From NCBI RefSeq assembly GCF_001439785.1, contig NZ_JYLI01000019.1:52413-116412 (forward strand): a stretch of DNA of 64,000 bases, in the 5' to 3' direction. Numbering within the stretch: position 1 is the first letter of the stretch; every line of letters starts with the position of its first letter. Under the pieces are notes generated by a model. The model did no database searches and had not been told where the DNA came from. It saw only the letters and a program-made list of their open reading frames with translations. The DNA comes from Pseudomonas poae. Its GTDB lineage: Bacteria > Pseudomonadota > Gammaproteobacteria > Pseudomonadales > Pseudomonadaceae. Positions 36,638 through 48,700 of this stretch are shown piece by piece. Made by a program: the position numbers and the translations under genes.

Positions 36638-36780
36638 CAGATTCCCCGTGGCGAGCAGGCTTGCCCTGCGTTGGGCTGCGCAGCAGCCCCAAAACCAGGC
36701 GCTGAGCCGCATCAGTTACACCGCGTTTGCTGGATTGGGGGCGCTTCGCACCCCAACGCGGGGCAAGCCCGCTCGCCACA
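36638..36780. repeat. Long palindromic intergenic repeat, copy 2
   Basis: About 143 bp matching 19306-19450 with few changes, again with inverted outer arms and an inner GC hairpin. A further fragment of the arm (AAGCCTGCTCGCTAC) follows at its right end. It fills most of the gene-free stretch between the chemosensory operon and the MvaT-family gene. Confidence 0.8.
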
Positions 36781-36918
36781 AGAAGCCTGCTCGCTACAAC
36801 AAGTCAGCTTGCCGCAAATAAACGCTGTTGCTGCGCGCTGCATTCGATTGATACTTCTGCCTTATTCAAGTGTCCATTTGAATGTGCCGCACCATTATTC
36901 ACTCTCCAGGAAATACCC

Positions 36919-37284
36919 ATGTCCAAGCTCGCCGAATTCCGTCAACTCGAAAAACATCTCGCTGAACAACTTCAAGCGCTGGAGAACTTAAAAGGCGATG
37001 CCGGCCTTAAGAAAGAAATTGAATTCGAAACCAAACTTCGCGATTTGCTCGCCAAGTACAGCTATAGCCTCAAGGATGTGATCAACCTGCTGGATCCGCA
37101 AAGCAGCCGACGTGCTCCGGTGGCTGCGCCCAAGGCCGGCACGCGCAAAGCCCGCCAAGTGAAGGTCTACAAGAACCCGCACACAGGGGAGACGATTGAA
37201 ACCAAGGGTGGCAATCACAAAGGCTTGAAAGAATGGAAAGCTGAACATGGCGCCGACACTGTCGAGTCATGGCTGAGCAAGTAA
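36919..37284 (+). CDS. mvaU: MvaT/MvaU-type xenogeneic silencer
   Basis: A 121-residue H-NS-like protein of pseudomonads. The N-terminal coiled coil (MSKLAEFRQLEKHLAEQL) resembles remembered MvaU more than MvaT and drives oligomerisation. A linker near residue 65-75 leads to the C-terminal DNA-binding domain, with VYKNPHTGETIETKGGNHKG containing the conserved G-N-H-K minor-groove loop. It silences AT-rich, horizontally acquired DNA. The ATG at 36919 gives the normal N-terminus; an upstream in-frame extension runs into the palindromic repeat and is rejected. The cdi island begins about 700 bp downstream and its immunity genes are AT-rich, so it may be a target. Confidence 0.9.
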   Translation: MSKLAEFRQLEKHLAEQLQALENLKGDAGLKKEIEFETKLRDLLAKYSYSLKDVINLLDPQSSRRAPVAAPKAGTRKARQVKVYKNPHTGETIETKGGNHKGLKEWKAEHGADTVESWLSK

Positions 37285-37297
37285 GACTCATGTGTGC

Positions 37298-37325
37298 AAA
37301 GGGGCCTTCAACGGCCCCTTTTTTT
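37298..37325 (+). terminator. Rho-independent terminator after the MvaU-like gene
   Basis: AAGGGGCC pairs with GGCCCCTT around a TTCAAC loop, followed by a run of T residues, 13 bp past the stop codon. Confidence 0.9.
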
Positions 37326-37329
37326 GGCT

Positions 37330-37461
37330 TCAATTTTTATTACGTCGGCAGCGCTCCGAGCAATAACGCACGTCGTTCCAGCAACGTGCCCACTTTTTTC
37401 GCCATGTAAAGGGAAGGCCGCAAGTCAGGCAGGTTTTGACGGGGAGCTCGCTTTTCTTCAT
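37330..37461 (-). CDS. DUF2256-like small zinc-binding protein
   Basis: A 43-residue peptide read from the ATG at 37461. Four cysteines form two pairs (CLTCG near the N-terminus, YCSERC near the C-terminus) around a basic aromatic core PFTWRKKWARCW, the layout of the DUF2256 zinc-ribbon-like family found in many proteobacteria. Function unknown. The stop lies at 37330 just after the terminator of the MvaU-like gene, so the two are convergent. The gene is very short but the family match is specific. Confidence 0.8.
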   Translation of the reverse strand: MKKSELPVKTCLTCGLPFTWRKKWARCWNDVRYCSERCRRNKN

Positions 37462-37677
37462 GGGGTTTTACCTACGTTTATCCGTCCATCTTTGATTAAT
37501 GGGTCCAAGGGTACAGCAACGCTTTTCGACGACTGACACGTCTGGATCAAGGGTTCTGGCGATGTCAGGGTTGTCACGTGCGGTTTTGGCGTCTACTCTG
37601 GAAATGTATGAATTGTTACAAACAATTTCGGAGGCGCCCGTTTTTGCGGCGCGATACTTCAGGACGAGGAACGAAAG

Positions 37678-37836
37678 ATGTTTTCACATGAAGGTCCCGC
37701 GATAGAGCTGTTGCTGTTTATTTTTGGTGTGGCCGGTCTGGTGCTGGTCGCGTGGTTTATCCACCATCAATACGAGCGAAAGAACGGGAAAGGCGTTAAA
37801 AAACAACAAAACCGCAGCGAGGGTCGCTCAACGTAG
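37678..37836 (+). CDS. Small single-pass membrane protein, 52 residues
   Basis: The ATG at 37678 follows GAGGAACGAAAG, a strong ribosome site. The peptide has a short N-terminus, one hydrophobic helix (ELLLFIFGVAGLVLVAWFI, residues 10-28) and a basic, polar C-terminal tail (YERKNGKGVKKQQNR) that would stay in the cytoplasm. Family not recognised. It ends 22 bp before a strong inverted repeat. Confidence 0.6.
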   Translation: MFSHEGPAIELLLFIFGVAGLVLVAWFIHHQYERKNGKGVKKQQNRSEGRST

Positions 37837-37858
37837 GTGTCTGGCAGCCTTTGCCGCC

Positions 37859-37882
37859 GAGCCAGTCGCGTGCGACTGGCTC
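37859..37882. terminator. Perfect 11-bp inverted repeat upstream of cdiB
   Basis: GAGCCAGTCGC and GCGACTGGCTC are exact inverse copies separated by two bases. It could be the terminator of the 52-residue gene, although no T run follows, or a protein-binding site about 35 bp upstream of the cdiB promoter. Confidence 0.45.
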
Positions 37883-37917
37883 TCAGGTAAATCCATGGAA
37901 CAAATTTGTACATTTAA

Positions 37918-37946
37918 TTGACGCCACTATATTGCCACCCTAAGAT
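37918..37946 (+). promoter_or_regulatory. Candidate sigma-70 promoter of cdiBA
   Basis: TTGACG, 17 bases, then TAAGAT, ending 43 bp before the cdiB ATG. The -35 is near consensus and the -10 is fair; the preceding sequence is AT-rich. Confidence 0.6.
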
Positions 37947-37989
37947 CGCCGCCCATTGATGGCATAGAGCCATGTAGAGGGACCTAGCG

Positions 37990-39696
37990 ATGTGGCGTCT
38001 GTTACGCCGGACCGGGCTCAGCCTGCTGTCCGTTTTCTTCTGGCTCACTGCAGCCGCAGCCCCGCAGGACACGCCCGGTGTCACCGACCTGATTCGTGAC
38101 CGCCAGGACCGTCTGCTCGAAGAACAGCAACGACGCCTCGAAGACCTCAAGGACCTGCCTGGTAAATCCGCAGCGTCCGGCACGCCGACAACCCCTGTCG
38201 ACAGCCGTTGCTTCCCGATCAAAACCATCGAACTGACCGGCGCCGACGCGTTGTCCGAAGGCGAGCGCGCTGAGTTGATCAAACCTTACATCGGCCAATG
38301 CCTGGGCGTGCCGCAACTGAACGCGGTGCTCAAGGTCATTACCGACCGCTACCTCGCCAAGGGCCTGGTCACCAGCCGCGCCTATCTGCCGCAACAAGAT
38401 CTTTCCAGCGGCCACCTCAAGCTACAGGTGGTCGAAGGCAGGCTTGAAGGCATGAAAGGCGCTGAGGGCAGTGGCATCACCGACCGTCAACTGGCGATGA
38501 GCTTCCCCGGCAAGCCAGGCCAATTGCTCAACCTGCGGGAAATCGAGCAGATGGTCGACCAGTTGAACCGCCTGCCGTCCAACCAGGCGCAGATGGAACT
38601 GGCACCGGGCAAGACCGTGGGCGGCAGCGAAGTGTTGGTCAAGAACACCCCGCAAAAGCCCTGGCGCGTCGGGCTGTCGCGCCACAACGGCGGCCAGCGC
38701 AGCACCGGCGAACAGCAGTGGGGCGCCAACCTGGATTGGGATAACCCGCTGGGTCTGGCCGATCAATTATCGTTGCGCGGCGGCCATGATGCGGTCAGCG
38801 ATCACCAGCGCACCTCGCGCAACTCGATGCTCAACTACAGCCTGCCGTTCGGCTGGTGGAACCTCACCTACAGCTACTCCGACAGCGAGTACCGCTCCCG
38901 GGCCCAGGCCAACGGTTTCAACTTCAAGCAGACCGGCGACAGCCAGAACCACCAATTGCGCCTGGAGCGCGTTATCCACCGTGACGCCCTGAGCAAAACC
39001 TCACTCAGCACCGGCGTGGCTTACCTGCGCACCAACAACTTCATCGAAGACAGCAAGCTGGCCCTGAGCAGCAACCGTCTGAGCGAAGCGCAGTTCGGCA
39101 TCAACCATGGACGGCGCATCGGCGGCTCGTTTCTCAACATCGACCTGGGCATGCAGGACGGCATCGGCGCCTTCGACGCCCAGGCCAACCACAACCCACG
39201 GGCGGGTCAGGCTGATGCGCGCTACCGCAAATACACCGCGACGGTGAGTTACCTGTACCCGTTCAAGCTGTGGGGTGAGGCCTTCAGTTTCAGCAGCCTG
39301 ATGACCGGCCAGCACAGCGAAGACGTGCTCTTCAGCCCACAGCGCCTGAGCCTGGGCGGGCAATCGTCGGTGCGCGGCTACCGCGACCAGATGCTGTCCG
39401 GCGACAGCGGCGGCTACTGGCGCAACGACCTGCGCTGGAGCCGCCCGGTGACCTGGGCCTGGCTGCAACCGCTGTTCAGCGAGTACGGCACCAGCCTGGG
39501 TTACGACCAGGGCGTGATCAGCCGCGACCGCTTCAACGGCGACCAGCACGGGCGCATGAGCAGCAATTCCCTTGATCTGTTTGCACGCGGCAAGAACGTC
39601 GCGGCCAGCGTGACCCTTGCACACTCTTTGGAACGACCCGGCGTGATCACCGAACGTGAAGCGCCGATTTACTTCCGCCTGGATTTTTTCCTTTAA
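37990..39696 (+). CDS. cdiB: Two-partner secretion transporter CdiB (ShlB/FhaC family)
   Basis: A 568-residue outer-membrane protein. After a signal peptide (SLLSVFFWLTAAAAPQD) it shows a ShlB-type POTRA-2 region (about 75-150, FPIKTIELTGADAL) and a 16-strand barrel with the loop-6 motif SVRGYRDQ near 455, ending in aromatic Phe-Leu. It exports the CdiA exoprotein through recognition of the latter's TPS domain. It is 33 bp upstream of cdiA in the same orientation. The start ATG at 37990 follows GAGGGACCTAGCG. Confidence 0.93.
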   Translation: MWRLLRRTGLSLLSVFFWLTAAAAPQDTPGVTDLIRDRQDRLLEEQQRRLEDLKDLPGKSAASGTPTTPVDSRCFPIKTIELTGADALSEGERAELIKPYIGQCLGVPQLNAVLKVITDRYLAKGLVTSRAYLPQQDLSSGHLKLQVVEGRLEGMKGAEGSGITDRQLAMSFPGKPGQLLNLREIEQMVDQLNRLPSNQAQMELAPGKTVGGSEVLVKNTPQKPWRVGLSRHNGGQRSTGEQQWGANLDWDNPLGLADQLSLRGGHDAVSDHQRTSRNSMLNYSLPFGWWNLTYSYSDSEYRSRAQANGFNFKQTGDSQNHQLRLERVIHRDALSKTSLSTGVAYLRTNNFIEDSKLALSSNRLSEAQFGINHGRRIGGSFLNIDLGMQDGIGAFDAQANHNPRAGQADARYRKYTATVSYLYPFKLWGEAFSFSSLMTGQHSEDVLFSPQRLSLGGQSSVRGYRDQMLSGDSGGYWRNDLRWSRPVTWAWLQPLFSEYGTSLGYDQGVISRDRFNGDQHGRMSSNSLDLFARGKNVAASVTLAHSLERPGVITEREAPIYFRLDFFL

Positions 39697-39729
39697 CACC
39701 CTTACCGCCTTCGGGCATCGAGACCTGAC

Positions 39730-42700
39730 ATGGATGTTCGCCAGTTCGCCTTCCTCGCGCGCCAACCTTCTGCCGCCCTGAAAACCCGTTCCAGTTTCCT
39801 CGGGTTGCCCAAGCGCGGGCTGGCGTTGATCCTGGCCAACGCGATGTTCTGGCAGCCACTGCTGGCCCAGGCGGAAGGCATCGTGGTCAGCGCGCCGGGC
39901 ACCACGCTCGGCCAGGCGGGCAATGGCGTGCCCATCGTCAACATCGCCGCACCCAACGCCAACGGTCTGTCTCACAACCAGTTTCAGGACTACAACGTCG
40001 GCGCCAACGGCGTCATCCTCAACAACGCCACCGACCGCACCCAAGCCACCCAACTGGGCGGCCTTATCGTCGGCAACCCGAACTTCAAGGGCAGCGCCGC
40101 CAGCGTCATCCTTAACGAAGTCAACGGCGCCAGCCCTAGCCAACTGCGCGGCTATACCGAAGTGGCGGGGCAGTCGGCCCATGTGATCGTGGCCAACCCC
40201 TATGGCATCAGTTGCAACGGCTGCGGTTTTATCAATACGCCGCAAGTGACCTTGACCACCGGTAAAGCGGTGATCGATAACGGCCAGGTCAGCCGCTATC
40301 AGGTCGACCAGGGCAGCGTCGCCATCGAGGGCGCCGGCCTTAACGCCACCAACGTCGACCAGTTCGAAATCATCACCCGCGCCGCCACCCTCAACGCGCA
40401 GATTCAAGCGAAAAAACTCACCCTCGTCACCGGTCGCAACGACGTGGACGCACGCACCCTGAGTGCCACGGCACGCGCGGCGGATGGCAGCGCGGCGCCG
40501 GACCTGGCGATTGATTCTTCGGCGCTGGGCGGCATGTACGTCGGTGCGGTGAAGTTGATCGGCACCGAGGCAGGTGTGGGGGTGCGGTTGTCCGGCGACA
40601 TGGTCGCAGGCGGTGATATTCAGATCGATGCCGCCGGCAATGTGGTCATGGGTACGACCACGGCAGGCACCGCCGTTGCCGTCAAAGCGGCCAGCGTGGA
40701 AGCCAAAGGCGCGGTTTACGCGGGGACCGATTTGTCGATCAACACCCAGGGCGCATTGACCAATCAGCACACCCTCGCGGCCAAAGACAGCATCACGCTG
40801 GATGCCGGCGGGCGCCTGGCCAACAACGGGATCGTCGAGGCCGGCGTCAACGCCGATAACAGCCGCAATGCCCAGGGCGATGTACGCTTGACGGCGCAGG
40901 CGGTTAACAACAGCGGCAAGACGGTGATCGCCAGCCGTGACCTCAGCGTCAACACCGGCGAACTGGTCAACCAGGGCGGCACCTTGAGTGCACAGCGTGG
41001 CGCACAGATCACGGCCACGCAGATCGACAACCAGAATCAGGGCCGAATCCTGAGCGCCGGCAGCCTTGGCATCAACGCCGCGCAATTGATCAACAGCCAG
41101 GGTGGCCTGGTCAGCAGCAGCGGCAATCTTTCCGCGAATATCGGCCAATTGATCAACCGCAGCGGTGAGCTGTCGAGCCAGGCACAGGTCACGCTGCAAC
41201 TCGATGCGCTGGATAACGTGGCAGGCCTGGTGTCGGCCGGGCAATCGCTGAACCTGAGCGCAACAGGACTGATCGATAACCAGAGCGGTCGCCTGACCGC
41301 GCGCCAGTCGATGCAATTGACCGCCGGCAGCCTGGATAACCGCAACGGCAAGCTGGTTGCCACCGACCTCGTCATCGGCAGCGGTGCGCTGGACAACAGT
41401 GACGGCACCGTCCAGGGCGATCATGCGCTGACCCTCACCAGCGCCGCGCTGACCAACCAGCGCGGCACCCTGGCCGCCGGCAGCGCGTTCGACCTGACTG
41501 CCGCCAGCCTCGACAACAGCGCCGGCAAGCTCACCACCGACGGCACATTGAGCGCCGCCATCGCCGGTCAGTTGCTCAATCAGGCCGGATTGTTCGCCGC
41601 GAAGGGCGACGCGCGGCTGCGCCTGGGCAGCCTCGATAATCGTCAGGGCACGCTGCTCGCCGACACCCTCATGCTGCAACTGGCCGGCTCTATCAACAAC
41701 CAGCAGGGCAACCTGCGCGGCAATGCTCGCCTGGGCTTGAACGCGGGCCAGGTCGACAACAGCGAAGGTGGGCGCATCAGCAGCGGCCAGGTGCTCACGG
41801 CCAGCGTCAGCGGCCTGGACCAGCACAACGATGGTCGGTTCTTCGGGCAGGGCGATGTCAGCCTTGACCTCAACGGCGGCCACCTGAACAACCAGGGCGG
41901 CGTGATCAATGCCCCCGGCCAGTTGCTGTTGAGCAACCTCGACAGCGTCGATAACCAGGGCGGCGAAATTTCCAGCACCCGGGCGTTCACCCTGGCCGCC
42001 ACGGCGCTGAATAACACCAACGCCAGGCTCCTCAGCGAGCAGGCATTGACGCTGCGAATCGCCCGCGCCCTCGACAACACCCAAGGGCTTGTGTCGGCGA
42101 AAAGCCTCGATATTCACGCCGGCAGCCTGGGGAACCAGAACGGCACCTTCAGCGCTGGCGAAGGCCTGCTCGCACAGGTCGACGCTGCGTTGGATAACCG
42201 CAGCGGCAAGCTGCTGGCCCGCACCGCGTCGGTCAACAGCGCCTCACTGGATAACCGCCAGGGCCTGATGCAAGGCGATGCCTCACTCACCCTCAACAGC
42301 GTTGGCCTGCTCGATAACCGTCAAGGCACCTTGTTCGCGGGGCAGGGCGTTGCCATCGGCGCTGGCAGCCTGGACAACAGCGGCGGCAAGCTGACCAGTG
42401 ACGGGCAATTGAGTGCACTGATCAGCGCGCAACTGCTGAACCAGACCGGCCTGTTAAGTGCGATCGGCCAACTGCAGGTCAGCGCCGCCAGCCTCGACAA
42501 CAGCCTCAAAGGCAACCTCTACAGTCAGGTCGGCGTAAACCTGGACCTCAACCACGGCCACCTGAACAACCAGGGCGGCCTGATCCACGCGCCCGGCGCA
42601 TTGCTGCTGCGCAACCTCAACAGCGTCGACAACCAGGGCGGCGAAATTTCCAGCGCCCAGGCGCTGAACGTCACCGCTGACAGCCTCGACAACCGCGGCG

Positions 42701-45700
42701 GCAAATTGCTCAGTGAGCAAGGGCTGCAGGTACTGATCGCTCAGGCGCTGGACAACAGCAAAGGCCTGATCGCCGCCAGCGGCCTGGACCTGCGTGCCAA
42801 CAGCCTGATCAACACAGCAGGTAAACTCAGCGCGCGCGATGACCTGAGCGCACGCATCGCCACCGATCTGGACAACCGCCAGGGCGAGATCCTCGGCGCC
42901 AACACCGTGCTGAGCGGTACGTCTCTGGATAACGGCAACGGCCTGATCCAGGCCGACCAGCGCCTGACCCTCAACCACACAGGCACCCTCAGCAACCGCA
43001 ACGGCCGTCTCCTCGCCGGTCAGGCGTCGGATGTGCGCGCCGCGAGCCTCGACAACACCAGCGGCACTTTCACCAGCGACGGCACCTTGAGTGCGCTGAT
43101 CAGCGGCCAATGGCTCAACCAGGCCGGGCTGCTGGCGTCTGCCGGTCTGTTGCAGGCGAGCGCGGCCAGCTTTGATAACCGCAACGCTGGTCGTATCACC
43201 GGCAAGCGTGACCTGGCGTTGACCATCGGCCAACTCGATAACCGCGCCGGCAGCGTCACCGCTGCCGGGCAGCTCAGTGTGGCGGGTGCGGGCCTGGACA
43301 ACCGCAGCGGCCTGCTCAACTCGGGCGAGGCCATGACTTTGACGGTCGACGGCCTAGACAACCGTGCCGGTGAAGTGTCCAGCGTCACCGATGTGGTGCT
43401 CAACGGTCGCCAACTGGATAACAGCAGCGGCGGCAAGGTACTCGCCAACGGCGACATCCAGCTGAGCGTCGAGCGCCTGAACAACCAGCTCAAGGGCAAC
43501 CTCTACGCCAGGCGCAACCTGAACCTGCTGCTAACCGGTCCGCTGCTGAATCAGCAAGGCACACTGCGCAGCGGCGCCGGCCTGACGTTGGACATGAACC
43601 ACGGCACGCTCGACAACAGCGACGGCCTGATCAACACCCCCGGCGTCCTGGTGCTTAAAAACCTCGCCACCGTGGTCAACCAGCACGGCGAAATCTCCAG
43701 CGAACACGCATTCGCCCTGGCGGCGCAGAGCCTGGACAACAGCAACGGCAAACTGCTCAGCGATCAGGCACTGACTCTTACCGTCGACCAGGCCCTGGCC
43801 AACCTCAAGGGCGTGATCGCCGCCGCTGGCCTTAGCGCCCAGGCAGCCAGGCTGGATAACACTGACGGCGTGCTCAACAGTACCAAGGACCTCGGCCTGA
43901 CCGTGGCTGGCGAGTGGCTTAACGGCAATGGCGAAGTGTCCAGCGCCGGTGCCAGCGTGATCGACGCCATGACGCTGAACAACCGCAATGGGCAGGTCAT
44001 GGGCGACGTCAGCCTCAACCTGACCACCCATGGGGCGTTGCTCAACCAGGGCGGCACGCTCGGGGCCGGGCAGCGCTTGCAGGTCAGTGCCGCGAGCCTG
44101 GATAACAGCCAGTCCGGCAATCTGGTCAGCGATGGCAGCCTGACGGTGCAGCTCCAGGGCCTGCTCGATAACCAGGCCAAGGGCCGCATGCTGTCCAAGG
44201 GCGACATGAGTCTTGCGGCCGGCAGCGTCGACAACCGTGGCGGCGTGCTCAACGGCCGGCAGGCGCAAACCCTCAGCGCTCAATCGCTGAACAACCAGGG
44301 CGGCCTGATCAGCGCGGTCGGGCCGTTGCGCCTGACGCTGGACACCGCAGACAACAGCAAGGGCCGTATCGCCAGCCAGGCCGATCTGGATGCCACGGTC
44401 GGCGTGTTGAACCAGCAGGGCGGCGAATTTGTCGCCCAGGGCAACCTGAGCCTTGCCGGCAACGACCTGGATAACCGCAACAGTGGGCTGGTCGGCGCCA
44501 CTAAAGCGCTGCAACTCAACGTCGAGCGCGTTGACAACCGCGCCGGGGAAATCTCCGGCCAGCTCAAGGCACAACTCAGTGGCCAGCGCCTGGACAACAG
44601 CGGCGGCAAGGTGTTGGCCGGTACCGCACTGGAGTTGACGGTGGCCGACGTCATCAACCAGGCCAAGGGACTGGTGTTTGCCCAAGAGGTCAACCTCAAG
44701 GCTGCGCACCTGGATAACCGCGACGGCACACTGGCCGCCCAGCGGGTGCTGGCGCTGCAACTCTCGGGCGCGCTGGACAACACGCACGGCAAGCTCAGCA
44801 GCGAAGGCGTCCTGCAACTGCGCGCGCAGCAGATCGACAACAGCGTCGGCAACCTGTCCAGTGCCGGCGATCTGACCCTCACCAGCGACGGCGAACTGCT
44901 CAACGTGGGCGGCGTGGTGGAATCCGCCCAGGCACTCACCCTGGGCAGCGCCAGCCTGGACAACAGCGCCCAGGGCCTGCTGAAAAGCCAGGGCGCCGCC
45001 AGCCTGACCACCGGGCGACTCAACAACGGCCAGGGCGGGCGCGTGATCAGCGCCAACAGCCTCGACCTTACGGCCACCGACCTGAGCAACGGCGGGCGCA
45101 TTGCCAGCGGCGGCGTATTGACCGCAAACCTGGCCAGCCTGACCCAGGCCAGCGGCAGCGAGCTGTTCAGCAGCAGCGAGTTGAACCTGGACCTGCATCA
45201 GGGCCAGTTGACCAACGCCGGGGTGATCAACGCACCGCTGCTGGTGCTGAAAAACCTCGCCAGCGTGGATAACCGCAACGGTGAAATCTCCAGCCAGAAC
45301 GCCTTCACCCTCGCGGCCCGCAGCCTCGACAACAGCAGCGGCAAGCTGATCAGCAACCAGGCGCTGACGCTGCGCATCGAGCAGGCGCTGGCCAACATCA
45401 AAGGCAGCATCAGTGCAGTCGGCCTCACGGCCCATAGCGCCAGCCTGGACAACACTGACGGCCTGCTCAGCAGCCGTGGCGGCCTGGACGTAAGCGCCGA
45501 CGGCCTGATCGACAACCAGCGTGGCAGCCTGATCGGCGACGCCAGCGTGCTGTTGACGGCGTCGACCCTCGACAATCGCGCGGGCGAAATGGCGGGCAAG
45601 GCCAAGGTCACCGTCAACGCCGACCGCATCGACAACCAGCAGGGCCAGTTGCTCAGCACCGACACCCTGCTGATGACCGCTGCCAGCCTCGACAACCGCA

Positions 45701-48700
45701 AGGGCCTGCTGGGCGCAACCAAGACGCTGACGTTGAAGGTAGGTGACGTCGACAACCGCAGCGGTGAGCTGACCAGCAACGCCGACCTTGACCTCACCGG
45801 CCAGCGCCTGGACAACAGCGACGGCGGCAAAGTGTTCTCCGCCGCAGGCTTGAGCCTGGTGGTGGAGCAGGTGCTCAACCGCCTGCGCGGCCAACTGAAC
45901 GGTCAGCGCCTCACCCTGACCGGCACGGCGCTGGATAACAGCGGCGGCAAGCTGTTCAGTCAGCAGCCGCTGGTGGTGAACCTCACCGGTGACCTGACTA
46001 ACCAACAAGGCCTGCTGAGCAGCGAAGGCTCGCTGGACGTCAATGCGCGCAGCCTCGACAACACCCAAGGCAGCCTCTCCAGCGCCCAGGCCCTTAACGT
46101 CACCACCCGCGCCGATCTGAACAACCAGGGCGGCGAGCTGGTGACGGACGCCGGCCTGATACTGCGCAGCGCCAACCTGGGCAACCAGCAGGGCAGCATC
46201 AGCGGTAAAGGCCCGGTCAGCGTCACCACCGGCACCCTGAACAACCAGGCTGGGCACCTCACCAGCGGCGACACCTTGAGCCTGGCCACCGGCCAATTGA
46301 ACAACGGCGGCAGCATCGGCAGCGTCAAAACGCTGAGCGCCACGGTGAGCGGCCTCGACCAGCAGGCCGGCAAGCTGTTCAGCCAGGCCGGCCTGAACCT
46401 CGACCTGAGCAACGGGCAATTGATTAACCGGGAAGGCCTGATCAATGCCAGCGGCGCACTGCTGCTGAGCAACCTCACCGGCGTCGACAACCAGAGCGGT
46501 GAAATTTCCAGCGACCAGGCCTTCACCCTGTCCGCGCAAAGCCTAGACAACAGCAGCGGCAGGCTGCTGAGCAATGGCGACCTGACGCTGCGCATCAGCC
46601 AGGCGCTGGCCAACATCAAGGGCCTGGTCGGCGCCGCCAACCTCAACCTGCGCGCCGGCGCCCTGAATAACCAGGGCGGTACCCTCAACGGCCGGGGCGA
46701 GTTGCAACTGACCAGTGACGGCCTGCTCAACAACCAGGGCGGCACGCTGTTGGGCGGCAGCCGCGCTGTGCTCAATGCGGCGACCCTGGACAACACCGCC
46801 CGCGGCCTGATCAACAGCCAAGGCACTCTGGACCTCGCGGCAGGCACCCTCGGCACCGGCAGCGGCGGCGAAGTGTCGGCCAAGCGCACAATGGACCTGA
46901 AACTCAGCGGCGTGACCCTGGACGGCGGACAAATCGTCGGCGGCGCGGGCGTGACCCTGGACTTGAACAACACCGACCTGGATAACCGCAACGGCCTGAT
47001 CGCCGCCCAGGGCGCGCTGGTGCTGAATCGCGTTGGCGAAATCAACAACCAGAACGGCGAACTGTCGACCCGGCAAAACCTCACGCTGAATCTCAATACC
47101 CTGAACAACACCGGCGGCAAGTTGATCAGCAGCCAGTTGCTGTCGGTGAACGCCGCGGCGCTGCTCAACCAGGGCGGTCTGCTGTCCGGCTGGCAGGGCT
47201 TGAGCGTGACGGGCGGCAGCCTCGACAACCGCAATAACGGCACGCTATCGAGCCGCAACGGCGCAGTGGATGTGCGTCTCACCGGCGCACTGCTCAACAC
47301 TGGCGCAGGTGCGCTGGTCAGCCAGGGGCGGTTGGACCTTACCGCTGCCAGCCTGGATAACAGCGGCGGCATTCTTTCCAGCGGCGCAGGGCAACGCCTT
47401 GGCGTGAGTGGCGCGTTGAACAACGGCAGCGGCGGCCTGATCGACAGCGGCGCCGAACTGGACCTGCAAGCGCTGAGCCTGGGCAACCAGGCCGGCACGA
47501 TCAATGCGCAAAAAGCCATGGCCGTCACGGCCTCGGACCTCGACAACAGCGGCGGCACCGTCGCCGGCAACGACCGCCTGACCGTCGACCTGCTGGGCGC
47601 GCTGACCAACACCAACGGCAAACTGGCCAGCGCCGGCCCGCTGTTGTTGCAGCGCGCGACGCAGGTCAACAACCAGGGCGGGCAGATAGTCAGCCAAGGC
47701 CTGCTGACCCTGCTGGCCGGCGGCCTCGACAACCGCCAGCGCGGCACCATCGCCGCGAGAAATCGCGTGGCGATCAGCAGCACCGGCGTGCTGCAAAACG
47801 ATGCCGACGGTTTGATCTACAGTCAGGAAGCCGACCTGAACATCAATACCGCAGGCCTCACCAATGCCGGCGGCGCCGTGCAAGGCCAAAGCGGCCTGAG
47901 CCTCGACATCAACGGCGACATCGACAACCAGGGCGGCAAACTGCTGGCGCAAACCGGCGACACCGTGATCAAGGCCAACACCCTGAGCAACCAGGGCGGT
48001 AGCGTGGCCAGCCTGACCGGGCTGGTGGACGCCAACTTGAATGCCAGCCTGCTCAACGGCCTGGCGCAGAACACGGCCGGTGTGGTGCAGGGCCAACGCG
48101 TCAACCTGGTCGCGCTCACCGTCGACAACGGGCAAGGCCGCATCGCTGCGCAGAACGGCGACGCCGTCATCCGCGCCACGCGGATGCTCAATGCCTACGG
48201 CGGGCTGTACGCCAAAGGTGCGGTGCTCGTGCGCAGCGCCTCGCTGGACAACGGCAACGGGCAAATCGCCGGCCAGCGCATCGACCTTGGCCTCACCGGT
48301 CAACTGAACAACCAGTCAGGGGTGATCGAAAGCGATGAAACCCTGACCCTGCAGGCCAGTGATCTGGTCAACCAGGGCGGCAAACTGCGTGCCCTGGCGC
48401 GCAGCGGCAAGACCCAGTTCCAGATCGGCAACCTGTTCGACAACCGCAACGGCCTCGTTGAAATCGCCAACACCGACCTGAGCCTCGCGGCTGCCTCGCT
48501 CCAGAACAACGGCGGCCAGTTGTTGCACAGCGGGGAGGGCGAGTTTGATATCTCCCTGCCCAACGTCACCGCCGTCGGCGGCAACATCGTCACCCGTGGC
48601 GGCCTGACTCTCAACGCTGACACCTGGACCAACAGCAGCGTGATCCAGGCCGGGCGCCTCTACGTCAACGTCGGCACCTTTACCCAGACCGCCACCGGCC

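Noticed and set aside
36727..36918. N-terminal extension of the MvaU-like protein
   Set aside because: It translates the palindromic repeat and lacks a ribosome site; the family N-terminus starts at 36919.
39730..48500. Dense short repeats that might suggest a CRISPR array
   Set aside because: The repeats are degenerate coding repeats in phase with the CdiA frame, with no fixed-length unique spacers and no cas genes.
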